Positions 1 to 11,110 of a stretch of 64,000 nt of DNA are shown piece by piece. Location: NCBI GenBank assembly GCA_963662155.1, contig OY759262.1, positions 16,781,782 through 16,845,781 of the forward strand, given 5' to 3'. The stretch's first letter is position 1. The number at the start of each line of letters is the position of its first letter. The notes under the pieces were generated by a model. That model saw nothing but the letters and a program-made list of their open reading frames with translations. It was not told the origin of the DNA and searched no databases. The position numbers were made by a program, and so were the translations under genes. This DNA is from Lamellibrachia columna (lineage: Eukaryota > Annelida > Polychaeta > Sabellida > Siboglinidae).

Positions 1-19
1 CGGGGTGGGGTCCAAGTCA

Positions 20-540
20 CTTGATTGGTTCTTTCACTATCATTATTAATGCTCTCCATCTCCCTCTGTCTTCTGCTGTGGTCTTCCAATCTTGGTTGTT
101 CCTACCTGCCCTTTCCAGATCTCGTTTGACACAGTCTTTTCATCGCGGCTTTGGTCTTCCTCTTCTTCTTCTGCCACCCTCTTCAGCTTTCCATACTCTT
201 TTTGGGAGTCTGTCTTCACCCATTCTTTGCACATGTCCTGCCCATCTCATTCTGCTTCCGACTACTTTCATATTTAGGTGTTTTGTCATGGCACTCTCTT
301 CTCTCAATTCCTTCATCTTTCTTCTATCTTCTTGTGTTACTTTGCCTATTCTTCGGACAAAGTTGTTTTCTGCTATCTGCATCTTCTCCTCCTGTCTCTC
401 TGTCAGTGCCAGTGTTCCCTACTCGTATATACAGGCAGGTACTACGCAGGCTTCCAACACTTTTCGTTTTAGTTGTGTCTTCAGTTTTCTGTCCCACATA
501 ATGCCATCCACTCTCCTCCACGCTGCTGCTCCTGCTTGCA
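20..540 (-). mobile_element. Decayed non-LTR retrotransposon, reverse transcriptase C-terminal region
   Basis: On the minus strand, broken frames encode the recognisable tail of a LINE reverse transcriptase: a block with AENNFVRRIGKVTQEDRRKM followed by SRMRWAGHVQRMGEDRLPKR. The 'RWAGHVxRM..RLPKR' motif is typical of the C-terminal region of many invertebrate LINEs. The frame shifts near position 140-230, so the copy is dead. The clade cannot be fixed by eye. Confidence 0.7.
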
Positions 541-734
541 TTCTCCTCTGTATTTCCTTACTACTTCCTTGGCGCCCAAGCATACAAAACTGTTCACTTG
601 TTTAATGGTCTTTCCGTCGAAAACTACCTGTCCACTCTTTCATATCGTGCTCTATCTGCACAACAACCATCGTACTTGGCCAGCCTCCTGCATCTATCAA
701 TTATCCCTCGGCAGCTTCAATTTCACCACAACTT

Positions 735-1025
735 ATTGTGCCTAAAACAAAAGCTAACTTGGGCAAACGTCTTTCTCTGTCGCTGCGCCTAGGGTCTGGA
801 ATGAACTCTCCACCACTTTGAATACATCTTCCGAAACAAACTCAAGAAATGTTTATTCCAAATTGCATTTCCACCATAAATCTTCGGTTTTCATTCGTTC
901 TGATAATAACTTTTGCGCGTCCCTGTTCATGATTATGCTTAATGATTGTGTTTTGTTGCGCTTCTAAGCTCAGGTTCCTGAGGATATATAAGCGCCAAAG
1001 AAGTTAATTATTATTATTATTAGTA
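735..1025 (+). mobile_element. LINE 3' end with (TTA)n tail
   Basis: Plus-strand translation around 765-830 gives a 'FSVAAPRVWNEL' motif, the usual last conserved block of CR1-like LINE reverse transcriptases. It is followed by a non-coding tail ending in 'ggttcctgagg' and a TTA repeat (about 1008-1023). Similar 'gttcctgagg...gttattatta' tails occur near 40875-40915, and a weaker form at 50813-50865 and its minus-strand counterpart. This is the 3' end of a truncated insertion. Confidence 0.6.
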
Positions 1026-3280
1026 GGCACTAGGGGCGCTGTTTTAATAAAAAACATTAGTTCATAGACTATCCGTCAGGGTACCACAAGTACCAAAACC
1101 AGACGCCATCAAAATACACCTTATGCATCAAACCGGCCCTTGTAATTGACCGCTATACTACCGTCTTTGCCTAACAGCATGGACTCATTTATCAATGATC
1201 ATTAAAATGCATTTTCCTACATTTTAGATAAAAAAACACAAGTTGCGCAGGAACAGTAGCCAAGTTTGATTGAGTTGAGCTGAGTATACAAGTCAAAATA
1301 CTTCTCTTTCAAGACGTCTTAATGTCAACCTGACTTCACTTGACGGAGCTTCTAGCGCCACCGGTATTCGTCGCCATTTACACGTTGTCTGGGCCTGAAC
1401 CACGCGTGGGTGAGTTCACATTCGTTGTATTATTGTTCAACAATGCCATGCGTGACATCTTCTTGATTGCTGCCATCACTACTAACTGCATACGTGTGAC
1501 GTCGTCATATGCGTTACCATCTCATTCGATTGATCCGCGTGACGTCTTCCCATTCGCCTTCATTCCGTGTGATTGATACGTGTGACGTCGACCCGTAAGT
1601 TGTCATCTCTTTCGACTGATCCGCGTGACGACACCACGTTCGCTGCCACTCCGTGTGATGATGCGTGTGTCGCCTCCACATCACGCCACGATACTGCTTC
1701 GTATAACGCCGACGCTATCTCGTTCGGTGGGCAAACCGACCCTAAACGACAGTGAGGTTGGGTCCACATATTGATGCAACTGAGCTTTTGTCACGATCCA
1801 ATCACTTTGATTTCCGCCAATCCTAAAACCAATCTTGTGACAGAGAGGAAGTGACCGCCAACATAACACAACGTTTATCATTACACAGATACAACTATGT
1901 AACCCCAAAATTGCAATATGTCAAAAACTCCTGAACCGATTTTCATAATTTTTTTACTGTCACCTATACATCAGACAAGGTTTCTTCCCTGAAAATTAAA
2001 AAGATCAATTAACCGTTTACAGTTAGGGTTAGGGTTGGGAATAGGATTGCTCTGAAATTTTAACACAGTCGTTTTGTCATCAAACCGCATATGTCTAGCC
2101 CGTAAATTAGGTTGTTTGAAGATTTTTTTGGACACTCTAAATTAACGTCGTATGTTATGAAGGGACTTCTAGTAAGACATGATGACGATGTCCTTCACAT
2201 CTGCATATCTAAGCCAGGGCGGTTTCCTATGTCCTCTCTATCATTCGGTGGATCCTACAGTTCCTGCATCACTCCGGTGTTGAATTAACTTTGGTACTAA
2301 GACATTCATTAATAAGATTCAGTGAGTCTGTTTGTTCTGGTGCTGAGTAGCAGCACTTATATCGTTGTAGTCGGTGTTGCGCTTTACCTTTATCAGTTCC
2401 CCGCCTACACGATTGCCACCAGATTGTGTTCAGGAATACCAACAATTTGTTAGCCGCACTGGATTTACGATTGTTATAGCAATGTCTTATTTCGGTTCTA
2501 TCGATAGCCACATAAACGTGTCATAGTATGATGGTCAACGCGAAACCTACTGCGATTTGCCTTATACATAAATATTTTGTCTCAGTATTTTTCTACGAGA
2601 TGGTAAGAGTAGTCCAAATCCTCAAACTGGGATAATGCATGATTTACGATGTTAAAAGAGGTCAGACATTTGCTTTTATCCATCACTACCTCAGCAATGA
2701 CATGAGATATATCACCGGGTCACGACGAGGACAGTTTGAATGGAGACGATGGTTCCTAGCTTCTAAACATCAATCGCCTTTATTGGGTTGCACCTGGTCA
2801 TTCCTCGTACCCCCCACGGAAAGTTGTGTATGTATGCACAGGTGCGCGGCCTCTCTGAAGGATGGAGTCTGAATATAATGCATGTCAAAGTGAAGCGTGT
2901 TAAAGGGAAACAGCAATCATGGTTTTGGGCCAATGCACCAGTAAGAGTTGCTAAGACATAACTATTTGTAACCACAATTGAGAATATCATGCCAGTGGTT
3001 TACTATGAAAACCGTGTAGGTCTTAATTTCATGGGCCGTGACATACTATAAGATAATCCTACGTCACGGGTGTCAAAGTCGGGCAATATTCGCCCGCCAA
3101 ATGAACATTTATTTCCATACACCTGTTCCTAAACGTGCCAAAAGGATACGACCATGCTGTTTGCGCCCAAACTCAACTTATGTAACATATTTGACCTTTA
3201 ATTAACTTTCTCTTAAAATGGCACTGTTTGTTTGAGACTGGGTTGATCCTGTGTATGCCGGCCCGAATTCATTTCTTATC
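1026..3280. other. No gene recognised; unassigned DNA 3' of the minus gene
   Basis: No supportable coding exon, RNA gene or clear transposon was seen. It holds a loose array of GTGACGTC-containing segments (about 1455-1680) and a block at 2640-2875 that resembles 23735-23945 (shared 'gggtcacgacgaggacagtttgaatgaga' style stretch), suggesting an old dispersed repeat. The short open frames here have no recognisable motif. Confidence 0.4.
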
Positions 3281-3283
3281 GGT

Positions 3284-3284
3284 C

Positions 3285-3343
<59 letters not shown>

Positions 3344-3400
3344 TGTCTGTTTGTGTGTGTGTGTGTGTGTTTGTGTGTGCGTGTGTGCGTGCGTTCGTGC
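3284..3400. repeat. (GT)n microsatellite with GTGC/GTTT variants
   Basis: Nearly pure GT dinucleotides from 3284, becoming interrupted from about 3340. It lies just beyond the poly(A) signal of the minus-strand gene. The Cys/Val and His/Thr open frames over it are artefacts of the repeat. Confidence 0.95.
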
Positions 3401-3453
3401 GTGTCTTCATAAATATTCACTTCGTTTATGTTTACACAATGCTTTGTTTCTTT

Positions 3454-3459
3454 TTTATT
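3454..3459 (-). promoter_or_regulatory. Candidate poly(A) signal AATAAA of the minus gene
   Basis: AATAAA on the minus strand, about 240 nt past the decayed terminal exon. The surrounding sequence (TCGAGATTCAATAAA...AAAGCATT) aligns with the plus-gene signal at 54457-54462 (TCGAATTTCGATGATAAATAAAGAAAGCATT), so the 3' ends of the two genes are homologous. Confidence 0.6.
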
Positions 3460-3694
3460 GAATCTCGAAAAATGTGGAATTTCACACAGCTACAACATTT
3501 CACAATCCACTTCCATAGATAAATTCCGACTCCAGCCACCACTAAACAACGTTTGCTTCAACTATTTATTGGCACCAAATCACCGCAATAACAAAACAAC
3601 GACGGCCAAACTTGCTTCAGCATCCCATCAGCAGCAGTGATTGCAGAAAGGCTTTGTCGAATTACAAGTTATGTTGTCATTATGGCGACGGGCT

Positions 3695-3846
3695 GGGGAA
3701 TACGGGATCACGGCACACACACCCACACAAAGATGTCGGCAACTCTTCTTCTTGCCCGGACAGTCAGTGTCGTCCCTGCATCGCGGCCTGCACCTCTCGC
3801 CACCGAGACCCGCTAGAGAGCGAATAGGCGCCGCCTGGCTGGTTCG
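3695..3846 (-). pseudogene. Decayed terminal WAP exon of the minus gene
   Basis: Homologous to the last WAP exon of the plus gene (54019-54200). The acceptor (CTCCAG) survives and the centre still reads RCRPRCRDDTDCPGKKK. However, about 11 nt are missing near the start, removing the first WAP cysteine and shifting the frame. The CysCys pair has become SerCys, and further indels follow. The plus-strand donor is replaced by CCAGCCC. In the original frame the end would still read VFPSPSP then TAA, matching VFPGSSP then TAA in the plus gene. Because translation would already stop at 4202-4200, this exon is probably 3' UTR or unspliced relic. Confidence 0.75.
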
Positions 3847-4198
3847 CTGGAGAAAGCAGACATGCTCCATTTACCAAAGCTGAAATCATGTGGCTAAATG
3901 TAGTTTCTATAGCAACTAACGTATTTAAATAATTGAATTAGTTTGAATATGAAAAAGAAACAATTAGACAGCCTAGAAATACAGCGTTAAAAAATTTACA
4001 ATATTAGTATATAATTTCTGTCGATTATAACAAAACGCATTCATAGTATTTAAAAAATAGCTTAACTGGCGTCGCTACAGGAAGTCGTATATCATAAACA
4101 TCCATAATCCATGGGTATAAGGAATTCGTATATATGGAACAGTTTGACCAGGTGAAAACACGGTCTGCATAGCGAGAGCCCAGTGTAACTGAGTTTAC

Positions 4199-4360
4199 CT
4201 TATGCAGGAGGTCCGCACAGCCTCTGACCACACCAGACTCGCCGACAACACTTCTCGTTGCCCGGGCACTCGCTGTCATCGCGACAGATGCCGGGGAGAG
4301 GATCGCACGGGTGGAGCGGCAGCGGGATCTCGTACTTCGGACACTTGCCGGGCTTCCGCA
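4199..4360 (-). CDS. WAP exon 6 of the minus gene, ending in an in-frame stop
   Basis: 162-nt phase-1 exon with acceptor GAGCAG and donor GTAAAC. It encodes a full eight-cysteine WAP domain starting VRKPGKCPKYEIPLPL and containing PGNEKCCRRVWCG. It aligns without gaps to the plus exon 52980-53141. The penultimate complete codon is TAA (4202-4200) where the plus gene has CAA (Gln), so the protein ends ...CGPPA. All WAP cysteines precede the stop, so the domain is complete. The donor beyond the stop is still intact. Confidence 0.8.
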
Positions 4361-4970
4361 CTGCTCGGAGAAAGTACTCGAGTCAATACACTGCACGCAG
4401 CACAACCGGCATAACAGGCTCATATGATGATGATGCAAATATTGTACAAGTTGCCACATTGTGGTTTTTTGTATTATGGTGCTTGTGGTTTCTGCTATAA
4501 TCTTATGTGTTGAGGAAGTAAACCCACTGAACAGCACGACTACATTCCTATGAATTATGCATTGTTAATGATTTCCACTCATGTTGCCCCCAAAATGCCT
4601 CATTACACTTAAAGCTCCTCCCTCAACTGATTTAGTCTATCGCAAATCCTTTTCGTTGATGTCCAAATACGTAGTGTGTGAATAGTTTATGTAACATCCG
4701 CAGTCAAATTAATAAAAATGCCTATTTTTTTTCAAATCTTCGAAATAATTGACTTTAGTAGTTAAACCTGGTAAGGCTCAAAATAGAGGATATCCAAAAT
4801 GGTAAACACTGTACGGGTCAATGCCGATCATGGGCGTGGCTTCCATCCTCTCGTCGATCACATGACAACGTTACGAAATTTCACCATGGGTGAAATTTAT
4901 GACTTTCCAGCGTTAACATTTTCACTTCCCTTAATGTTTGATAAAACATTAAGTAATGTAATAGTTTGTC

Positions 4971-5110
4971 TGAGGATTTTACAGTAACTACATAAACAAA
5001 TTTCACAAACGAACTAGCATGTTGCAATGGATACTAGGTAGGCTTAATTTTTCGTAAAATGAATTTGAAATGAGACTAGCTAAAAATCGAATTTACAAGG
5101 GAACTTTAAG
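4971..5110. repeat. Dispersed repeat, about 120-150 bp, copy 1 of 3
   Basis: The segment 'gaactagcatgttgcaatgg...gaaatgagactagct...actttaa' resembles 17520-17635 and 29050-29175 in order and spacing. Copies are diverged, and no terminal repeats were identified. It lies in the intron between minus WAP exons 5 and 6. Confidence 0.4.
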
Positions 5111-5159
5111 TAATACGACATCGCCTCAACGTACATCACTAACAAACTTGTTTCCAGTT

Positions 5160-5300
5160 AAAACACTTTTTCTACATTATTTCGAAAAACGAGACGATAC
5201 TTCGTAAAATGCGTCACGGGTACAGAAAGTTCAGCGCAACAGGATTCTTCCAAGGGAAGTTGAAAATGTTTAATGGTGTTTGCTTAAACTAATAGATATG
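5160..5300 (-). other. Intron block conserved between the two paralogues
   Basis: On the minus strand this reads 'aagcaaacaccattaaacatttt...', aligning with plus intron 51247-51412 ('aagcaaacaccattaaaatg...'). It shows that the inverted duplication included introns and that the intron after this WAP exon is positionally homologous in both genes. Confidence 0.65.
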
Positions 5301-5535
5301 CTGCGGACAAGTAATATACACATTCAGTATTTCGCATTTTGTTTCAAAGAAACCAGATTTACGATATCACTGGTGTGGGATTCAAATGACCGGTTGTTGC
5401 ATGCGATGTATGATTCGTGCGATTCGTGTTACTTATGATTAATACGATTGTACGATGAGCAACGAATGTTGAAGGGCAGCGGAATAGATTGAACGCTTGT
5501 GTTTGCCTTTTGATGTTGTTTATCTACGAGCGTAC

Positions 5536-5697
5536 CTGGTACAGGGCGTGTGCACACGAGGCCTCCACAGACGGTTGTCTGGCAGCACTTCAAGACTCCG
5601 GAACAGTCTCCGTCGTTGTGGCATTGGTCGACTGGCTTCATGCACCTCACGAGAGGGGAGATGGCGGGGATCTTAGGGCATTTCCCAGGTTTCGTCA
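5536..5697 (-). CDS. WAP exon 5 of the minus gene
   Basis: 162 nt, phase 1-1, acceptor GTGCAG and donor GTACGC. It encodes VTKPGKCPKIPAISPLVRC then PVDQCHNDGDC and GLVCTRPVPG: eight WAP cysteines. Nearest homologue is plus exon 50985-51146 (type D). The usual 'DCPG' is 'DCSG' here and the residues before CysCys are altered (SGVLKCCQ versus PGAMKCCR), mild divergence in the inhibitory-loop side of the fold. Confidence 0.88.
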
Positions 5698-5741
5698 CTG
5701 CACGATAGACACCAATTATGTTTCACAAAATTACTACCACC

Positions 5742-5745
5742 ACTA

Positions 5746-5799
<54 letters not shown>

Positions 5800-5885
5800 G
5801 CTACTACTACTACTACTAGTTATAATAATAATAATGATGATGATAATGACGATAATGATATTATTATAACTACTATTATTAACGT
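5742..5885. repeat. (ACT)n and (AAT)n trinucleotide repeat in a conserved intron position
   Basis: An ACT/AGT trinucleotide run followed by ATA/ATG-rich repeat sits directly upstream (minus sense) of WAP exon 5. The plus gene carries a (TAG)n repeat in exactly the same place (50880-50960), so the microsatellite predates the duplication. Confidence 0.85.
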
Positions 5886-6060
5886 TGATGATAACACTTT
5901 TATAGCGGTTAAATAATCGGAACCCGAACTCAGATAGGCAACAACCCAGAGTCGTCACGCACGAACAAGCATGACCTCGTGAACAAGGACGCGCAAAGTC
6001 ATAATCACAGCAATAACAGAAGCAATATTCCCCCAACTTCCCGACACACCGTGGACGTAC

Positions 6061-6222
6061 CTGGAGCCGGGGGCCCGCACGCAAAGCCACCACATATGTG
6101 TCTACGGCAACACTTCTCGTTCCCCGGGCAGTCGGCGTCGTCCTTGCACTTGGGGATAGGGATCGGGCACAGGGGACGAGGGAAGGGGACGACTAACGTC
6201 GGGCATTGGCCGGGTTTCGGAA
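6061..6222 (-). CDS. WAP exon 4 of the minus gene
   Basis: 162 nt, phase 1-1, acceptor CGCGCAG and donor GTACGT. It encodes VPKPGQCPTLVVPFPRPLC, then KCKDDADCPGNEKCCRRHIC. All eight WAP cysteines are present. It is the counterpart of plus type-C exons 50625-50786 and 51614-51775. The 363-nt intron to exon 5 aligns with the 198-nt plus intron 50787-50984. Confidence 0.9.
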
Positions 6223-6846
6223 CTGCGCGATTAAATGCGTCAATTATGTTTCAAGATAATATTCATTGTGTAGTATTATTGTTCTCCAGCCGGCTAAGTT
6301 CCACACGAATCTCTGATAAACCTCAAAACATCAACTTTATCCAATTATATACTCCAAAATATATTAAGGTCTAACAACTTATTTGAAGCTTTCTACGAAG
6401 AGGTGGAGAACGCCATCAAGACGACATGCAGGCTGGAATGAAAAATTCGGCCCAGATGTATATAAACAATGGGCTAGAACTGTAGGTCATTCGCAGATAA
6501 TCACATACTCACTTTGGCCAACACGTTGGACCCGCACAAGCTATCGAGGAGAACAACGTAGTACTCGACTAATGGGAACGTACACAGTCATGTTGACTAC
6601 AGTTGTGATTAGCTCCACCCAACACCAAGAGGGCGACTACGTATTCTTCTTGGTTGTCATCAAAAGCCCCAAGGTGGATTCGACAAAAACGGCTTCGGAA
6701 GCAGGAGCAGCAACGACTCGACCCAGGTTAACGAATTAATGAAGTTATGAAAATGCTATGAATATTTTACACTGCACGGGTATTCTCGAACATATATTAA
6801 AATCCTAACTACTACATTTACAACAATAGGCATAACTTCAACTCAC

Positions 6847-6999
6847 CTACAATCACGACGGCCTTCATACACACGTGACCGCAGCCGTTGGAGCAGCACT
6901 TGCTGTCGGTTGGACAGTCGGCGTCGCTACTGCAAAGCTCAACACATATTCCCCCAACACCATCGGGGAGCCGGGGACACGTTCCAGGGTGGACAGGTT
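6847..6999 (-). CDS. Short WAP exon 3 of the minus gene
   Basis: 153 nt, phase 1-1, acceptor GTTGTAG and donor GTGAGT. It encodes [18 protein letters not shown], then [20 protein letters not shown]: eight WAP cysteines in a compact 51-residue module. It differs from the other two tandem copies by a few bases (Ile in GGIC where they have Leu). Homologues in the plus gene are 32042-32194 and 32969-33121. Confidence 0.9.
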
Positions 7000-7132
7000 C
7001 TACAACAGGACAATGATGCTTTATTCGGTCAAATCCAGAAAAATGGTCTCACGTGCGGGAATTACTGTGTTTTGTTTCAAATGCTATAAATACCTATCCA
7101 TATTAGGAAACACGCCCGCACGCGCGCGCATA

Positions 7133-7214
7133 ATACATACATACACACATACATACACACATACATACATACATACATACATACATACATACATACATAC
7201 ATACATACATACAT

Positions 7215-7247
<33 letters not shown>

Positions 7248-7433
7248 TACATACACACATACACACATACACACATACATGCATACATGCATACATGCAT
7301 ACATACATACATACATACATACATACATACATACATACATACATACATACATACATACATACATACATACATACATACATACATACATACATACATACAT
7401 ACATACATACATACATACATACATACATACATT
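7133..7433. repeat. (CATA)n microsatellite, unit 1
   Basis: About 300 bp of CATA tetranucleotide with CACA and CATG interruptions. Overlapping His/Thr/Ile and Met/Tyr/Val/Cys frames in every phase are repeat artefacts. Confidence 0.97.
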
Positions 7434-7435
7434 AA

Positions 7436-7712
7436 ATGGGCGCGGTGGCTTTGTGTTTATGACATCAGGATCTCAATCGAGGGAACCTCCGACCGAATCC
7501 TCGTCCTGCTGTTTCTAAACTTGGACAGTTTCGTTCATTCCACGTTGCTCTAGTTCACGTTGCTATATACAGTGGTAGATATGTGAGCGAATAGTCGTCG
7601 CTTTGTAAATGCAGCGTGGATGGAATGAACAACTTGGAGTTGGCATGAACAGGTCTCCCAGGGGGTGAAATGCAAAGGACTAGATACCGCTCTACGCGTA
7701 AGAACGTACCTT
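7436..7712. mobile_element. SINE-like element, unit 1
   Basis: The block beginning 'gggcgcggtggctttgtg' has a tRNA-like head with a B-box-like 'ccgaccgaatcc' about 50 nt downstream, then a body shared with 27090-27425 ('ttcattccacgttgc...gtggtagatat...gaatagtcgtcgc...gcagcgtggatgg'). Repeated at 10383-10660 and 12795-13075, and in part at 15190-15310. The family is inferred to be a tRNA-derived SINE; exact ends and strand are unsure. Confidence 0.5.
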
Positions 7713-7714
7713 TT

Positions 7715-7850
7715 ACATACATACCCACATATGCATGCATGTATACATATGCATACATATACATACGTACGTACATACACACATACACGTGTGTATGTAC
7801 ATGCGTACATACGTACACACGTACACACGTACATACGTACATACCGTTGG
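7715..7850. repeat. (CATA)/(CGTA)n microsatellite
   Basis: Short mixed CATA, CGTA and CATG tetranucleotides following the SINE-like body, present in all three tandem units (7715-7850, 10660-10795, 13070-13200). Confidence 0.9.
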
Positions 7851-7889
7851 GAGTACGTTAGTAGTGCCCTAAACGTTAGTACCGATCAG

Positions 7890-8160
7890 ACGGTGGGACT
7901 GTCAGAGCAACAACAACAGCAGCTTGAAGTTTGTGAGAACACCTGGGTCCGGTTAATTACAGGAATAAAGAGGGTGGACGACGAAGAACGACGATTAACC
8001 TGGCGGAAGATAATTGGACGCAGTTAAGCTAAATGGGACGAACATTAAGACGCCGGATAATGTGGACAGGCATCTGGGGCGGAGCAGATCAGCCGCCACT
8101 ACGACGTAATGTTGTTTCCACCCACCGTATTAATGGAAACTGGTTCTTCGTACAAGAAAA
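7890..8160 (+). mobile_element. LINE reverse transcriptase tail remnant, unit 1
   Basis: Plus-strand frame encodes LEVCENTWVRLITGIKRVDD, a fragment of the same LINE C-terminal region seen on the minus strand at 20-540. Stops follow and the frame is broken. The same remnant occurs in units 2 (about 10840-11110) and 3 (about 13250-13530), so it was inserted before the tandem triplication. Confidence 0.6.
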
Positions 8161-8319
8161 GCAGACTTACGGGTTATAGAGAGCAGGTGGCATTAAGGTG
8201 CATCGGTCGCCTATTATACCCCTGGAAATTTCTTCATCAAATGTGAATGATCCACAGTTATAGAGACAGCAGGTGCTGCATTCACGCCTCTGGCAGCAAC
8301 CATGTTGTATACTGACGCT

Positions 8320-8560
8320 AAAACTGTCATTGGAACATAGTTAACTCCCAGGCATTGATTAACGATGACCCATGAATAATTTTCAATGACCCTTCTACCG
8401 TCCGTGTGTATATATAACGGTCGTATATGCCATCAGGCGATCCGTTAAACTGTCTCGAATAGTCGTGACAGCAATGGCATTTCGCTGCCTCCTATTTCAA
8501 ACAGTTGACATCAATGGATGTCATATTGCAGCCATTCGGATAGACTAGCACAACTTAGGG
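8320..8560 (-). other. Intron block homologous to plus-gene intron 1
   Basis: The minus-strand reading of 'ctgtctcgaatagtcgtgacagcaatggcatttcgctgcctcc' aligns with plus 29490-29600 ('gaggcagaaaaacggcc...ctgtcacgactattcgaag'). This part of each tandem unit therefore derives from the intron between signal-peptide exon and first WAP exon, supporting positional homology of the two genes. Confidence 0.6.
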
Positions 8561-9468
8561 CTTGTAAAAGAGCACTCGTGTGTCACCCGGAAAGACGCGA
8601 ACGGAAGGAGTTGTTAAAACCGTTTTACAGCTGTGGTTAAGTTTGTGACACTGTTTATTAGTTTACAGTGTAATTCGGGGAGTCCTTCACGCCAAAATTA
8701 CGGTGGCAGTAAAAAGTCTTTGGACCATGGAAAATGTCGTGCAACAAATCCACACATTAGTTAATTCAAGTTTACACGTAAATGCATCGAGTCAATGTAT
8801 TAGTTTGTATGTTTTACTGCATCTAGCACATACAATTATCAAAATAACATTGTTAATACTAGCTTGAATGACCCTTAGCCTTAATTAGAACAGCATATCT
8901 GTTGATATATGTCTTCTTGAATTCGCAGATAATCACACACTCTCTTTGGCCAACACGTTGGACCCGCACAAGCTATCGAGGAGAACAACGTGATACTTGA
9001 CTAATGGAACAGTACACAACCATATTGACTACGTACTCACCAAGGCGTATCAAATCCAGCATTAACAAGGGAAACACTAGAAGATTCGCAGGGGCTGACA
9101 TAGTCAGTGTCCATGACATGGTTCTAGCGACAGTGAAACTCTATCACTAATTAATTAGCTATATCACTTTTTACCATTGTTACGCTAACATTATGAAAGA
9201 GATGTTGCTGGATTTTGGTTCAGTTGTGATTAGCTGCACTTAACACCAAGAGGGCGACTACGTATTCTTCTTGGTTGTCAGCAAAATCGCCATGATGGAT
9301 TCGACAAAAAACAGCTTCGGAAGCGGGATCAGCAACGAATCGATCCAAATGAACGAATCAATGAAGTTATGAAAATGCTATGAACATTTTACCCTGCACG
9401 GGTATTCTCGAACATATATTAAAATCCTAACTACTACATTTACAACAATAGGCATAACTTCAACTCAC

Positions 9469-9621
9469 CTACAATCACGACGGCCTTCATACACACGTGA
9501 CCGCAGCCGTTGGAGCAGCACTTGCTGTCGGTTGGACAGTCGGCGTCGCTACTGCAAAGCTCAACACATAATCCCCCAACACCATCGGGGAGCCGGGGAC
9601 ACGTTCCAGGGTGGACAGGTT
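9469..9621 (-). CDS. Short WAP exon 2 of the minus gene
   Basis: 153 nt, same acceptor (GTTGTAG) and donor (GTGAGT) as its tandem copies. Encodes [18 protein letters not shown] then [20 protein letters not shown], eight cysteines. It differs from exon 3 (6999-6847) mainly by the Leu/Ile change. Flanking intron sequence is also nearly identical, so this is a recent copy. Confidence 0.9.
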
Positions 9622-9749
9622 CTACAACAGGGCAATGATGCTTTATTCGGTCAAATCCAGAAAAATGGTCTCACGTGCGGGAATTACTGTGTTTTGTTTC
9701 AAATGCTATAAATACCTATCCATACTTAGGAAACACGCCCGCACGCGCG

Positions 9750-9813
9750 CGCATAATACATACATACACACATACATACATACATACATACATACATACA
9801 TACATACATACAT

Positions 9814-9891
<78 letters not shown>

Positions 9892-10380
9892 ACATACATA
9901 CATACATACATACATACATACATACATACATACATACATACATACATACATACATACATACATACATACATACATACATACACACATACAAACACACATA
10001 CACACATACACACATACACACACACATACATGCATACATACATACGTACGTACGTACGTACGTACATACATACATACATACATACATACATACATACATA
10101 CATACATACATACATACATACATACATACATACATACATACATACATACATACATACATACATACATACATACATACATACGCACATACACACACACACA
10201 CACATACACACATACACACATACACACACACACATACACACATACATACATACATACGTACGTACGTACGTACGTACATACATACATACATACATACATA
10301 CATACATACATACATACATACATACATACATACATACATACATACATACATACATACATACATACATGCATACATACATT
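9750..10380. repeat. (CATA)n/(CA)n microsatellite, unit 2, expanded
   Basis: About 630 bp of CATA with embedded CA and CGTA tracts, the longest of the three homologous arrays. The long low-complexity open frames here are artefacts. Confidence 0.97.
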
Positions 10381-10382
10381 AA

Positions 10383-10660
10383 ATGGGCGCGGTGGCTTTG
10401 TGTTTTTGACATCAGGCTCTCAATCGAGGGAACCCCCGACCAAATCCTCGTCCTGCCGTTTCTAAACTTGGACAGTTTCGTTCATTCCACTTTGCTCTAG
10501 TTCACGTTGCTATATACAGTGGTATATATGTTAGCGAATAGTCGTCGCTTTGTAAATGCAGCGTGGATGGAATGAACAACTTGGAGTTGGCATGAACAGG
10601 TCTGCCAGTTGGTGAAAGCAAAGGACTAGATACCGCTCTACTCGTAAGAACGTACCTTTT
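10383..10660. mobile_element. SINE-like element, unit 2
   Basis: Copy of the unit-1 element (starts 'gggcgcggtggctttgtg'), with scattered substitutions. Confidence 0.5.
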
Positions 10661-10839
10661 ACATACATACCCACATATGCATGCATGTATACATATGCTT
10701 ACATATACATACGTACGTACATACACACATACACGTGTGTATGTTCATGCTTACATACGTACACGCGTACACACGTACATACGTACATAACGTTGGGAGT
10801 ACGTTAGTAGTGCCCTAAACGTTAGTACCGATCAGACGG

Positions 10840-11110
10840 TGGGACTGTCAGAGCAACAACAACAGCAGCTTGAAGTTTGTGAGAACACCTGAGTCCGGTT
10901 AATTACAGGAATAAAGAGGGTGGACGACGAAGAACGACGATTAACCTGGCGGAAGATAATTGGACGCAGTTAAGCTAAATGGGACGAACATTAAGACGCC
11001 GGATGATGTGGACAGGTGTCTAGGTGCGGATGGAGGCGGATCAGCCGCCACTACGACGTACTGTTGTTTCCACCCACTGTATTAATGGAAACTGGTTCTT
11101 CGTACAAGAA
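10840..11110 (+). mobile_element. LINE tail remnant, unit 2
   Basis: Copy of the fragment at 7890-8160 with the same broken frame (LEVCENT then a frame break). Confidence 0.55.

Larger units (their letters stand above)
6490..8923. repeat. Tandem unit 1 of 3 (short-WAP exon unit)
   Basis: First of three direct tandem copies beginning 'attcgcagataatcaca...ttggccaacacgttggaccc' (starts near 6490, 8924 and 11875). Each contains a short WAP exon on the minus strand, a CATA microsatellite, a SINE-like block and a decayed LINE fragment. This unit is about 2.43 kb and lacks roughly 170 bp present near 9030-9215 of unit 2. Confidence 0.85.

Noticed and set aside
1455..1680. Loose run of GTGACGTC motifs as a second CRE array
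   Set aside because: Spacing is irregular and unit boundaries unclear; too weak compared with the regular array at 35990-36280.
2024..2040. Short TTAGGG-like telomere motif
   Set aside because: Only about two units; no array, so not an interstitial telomere.
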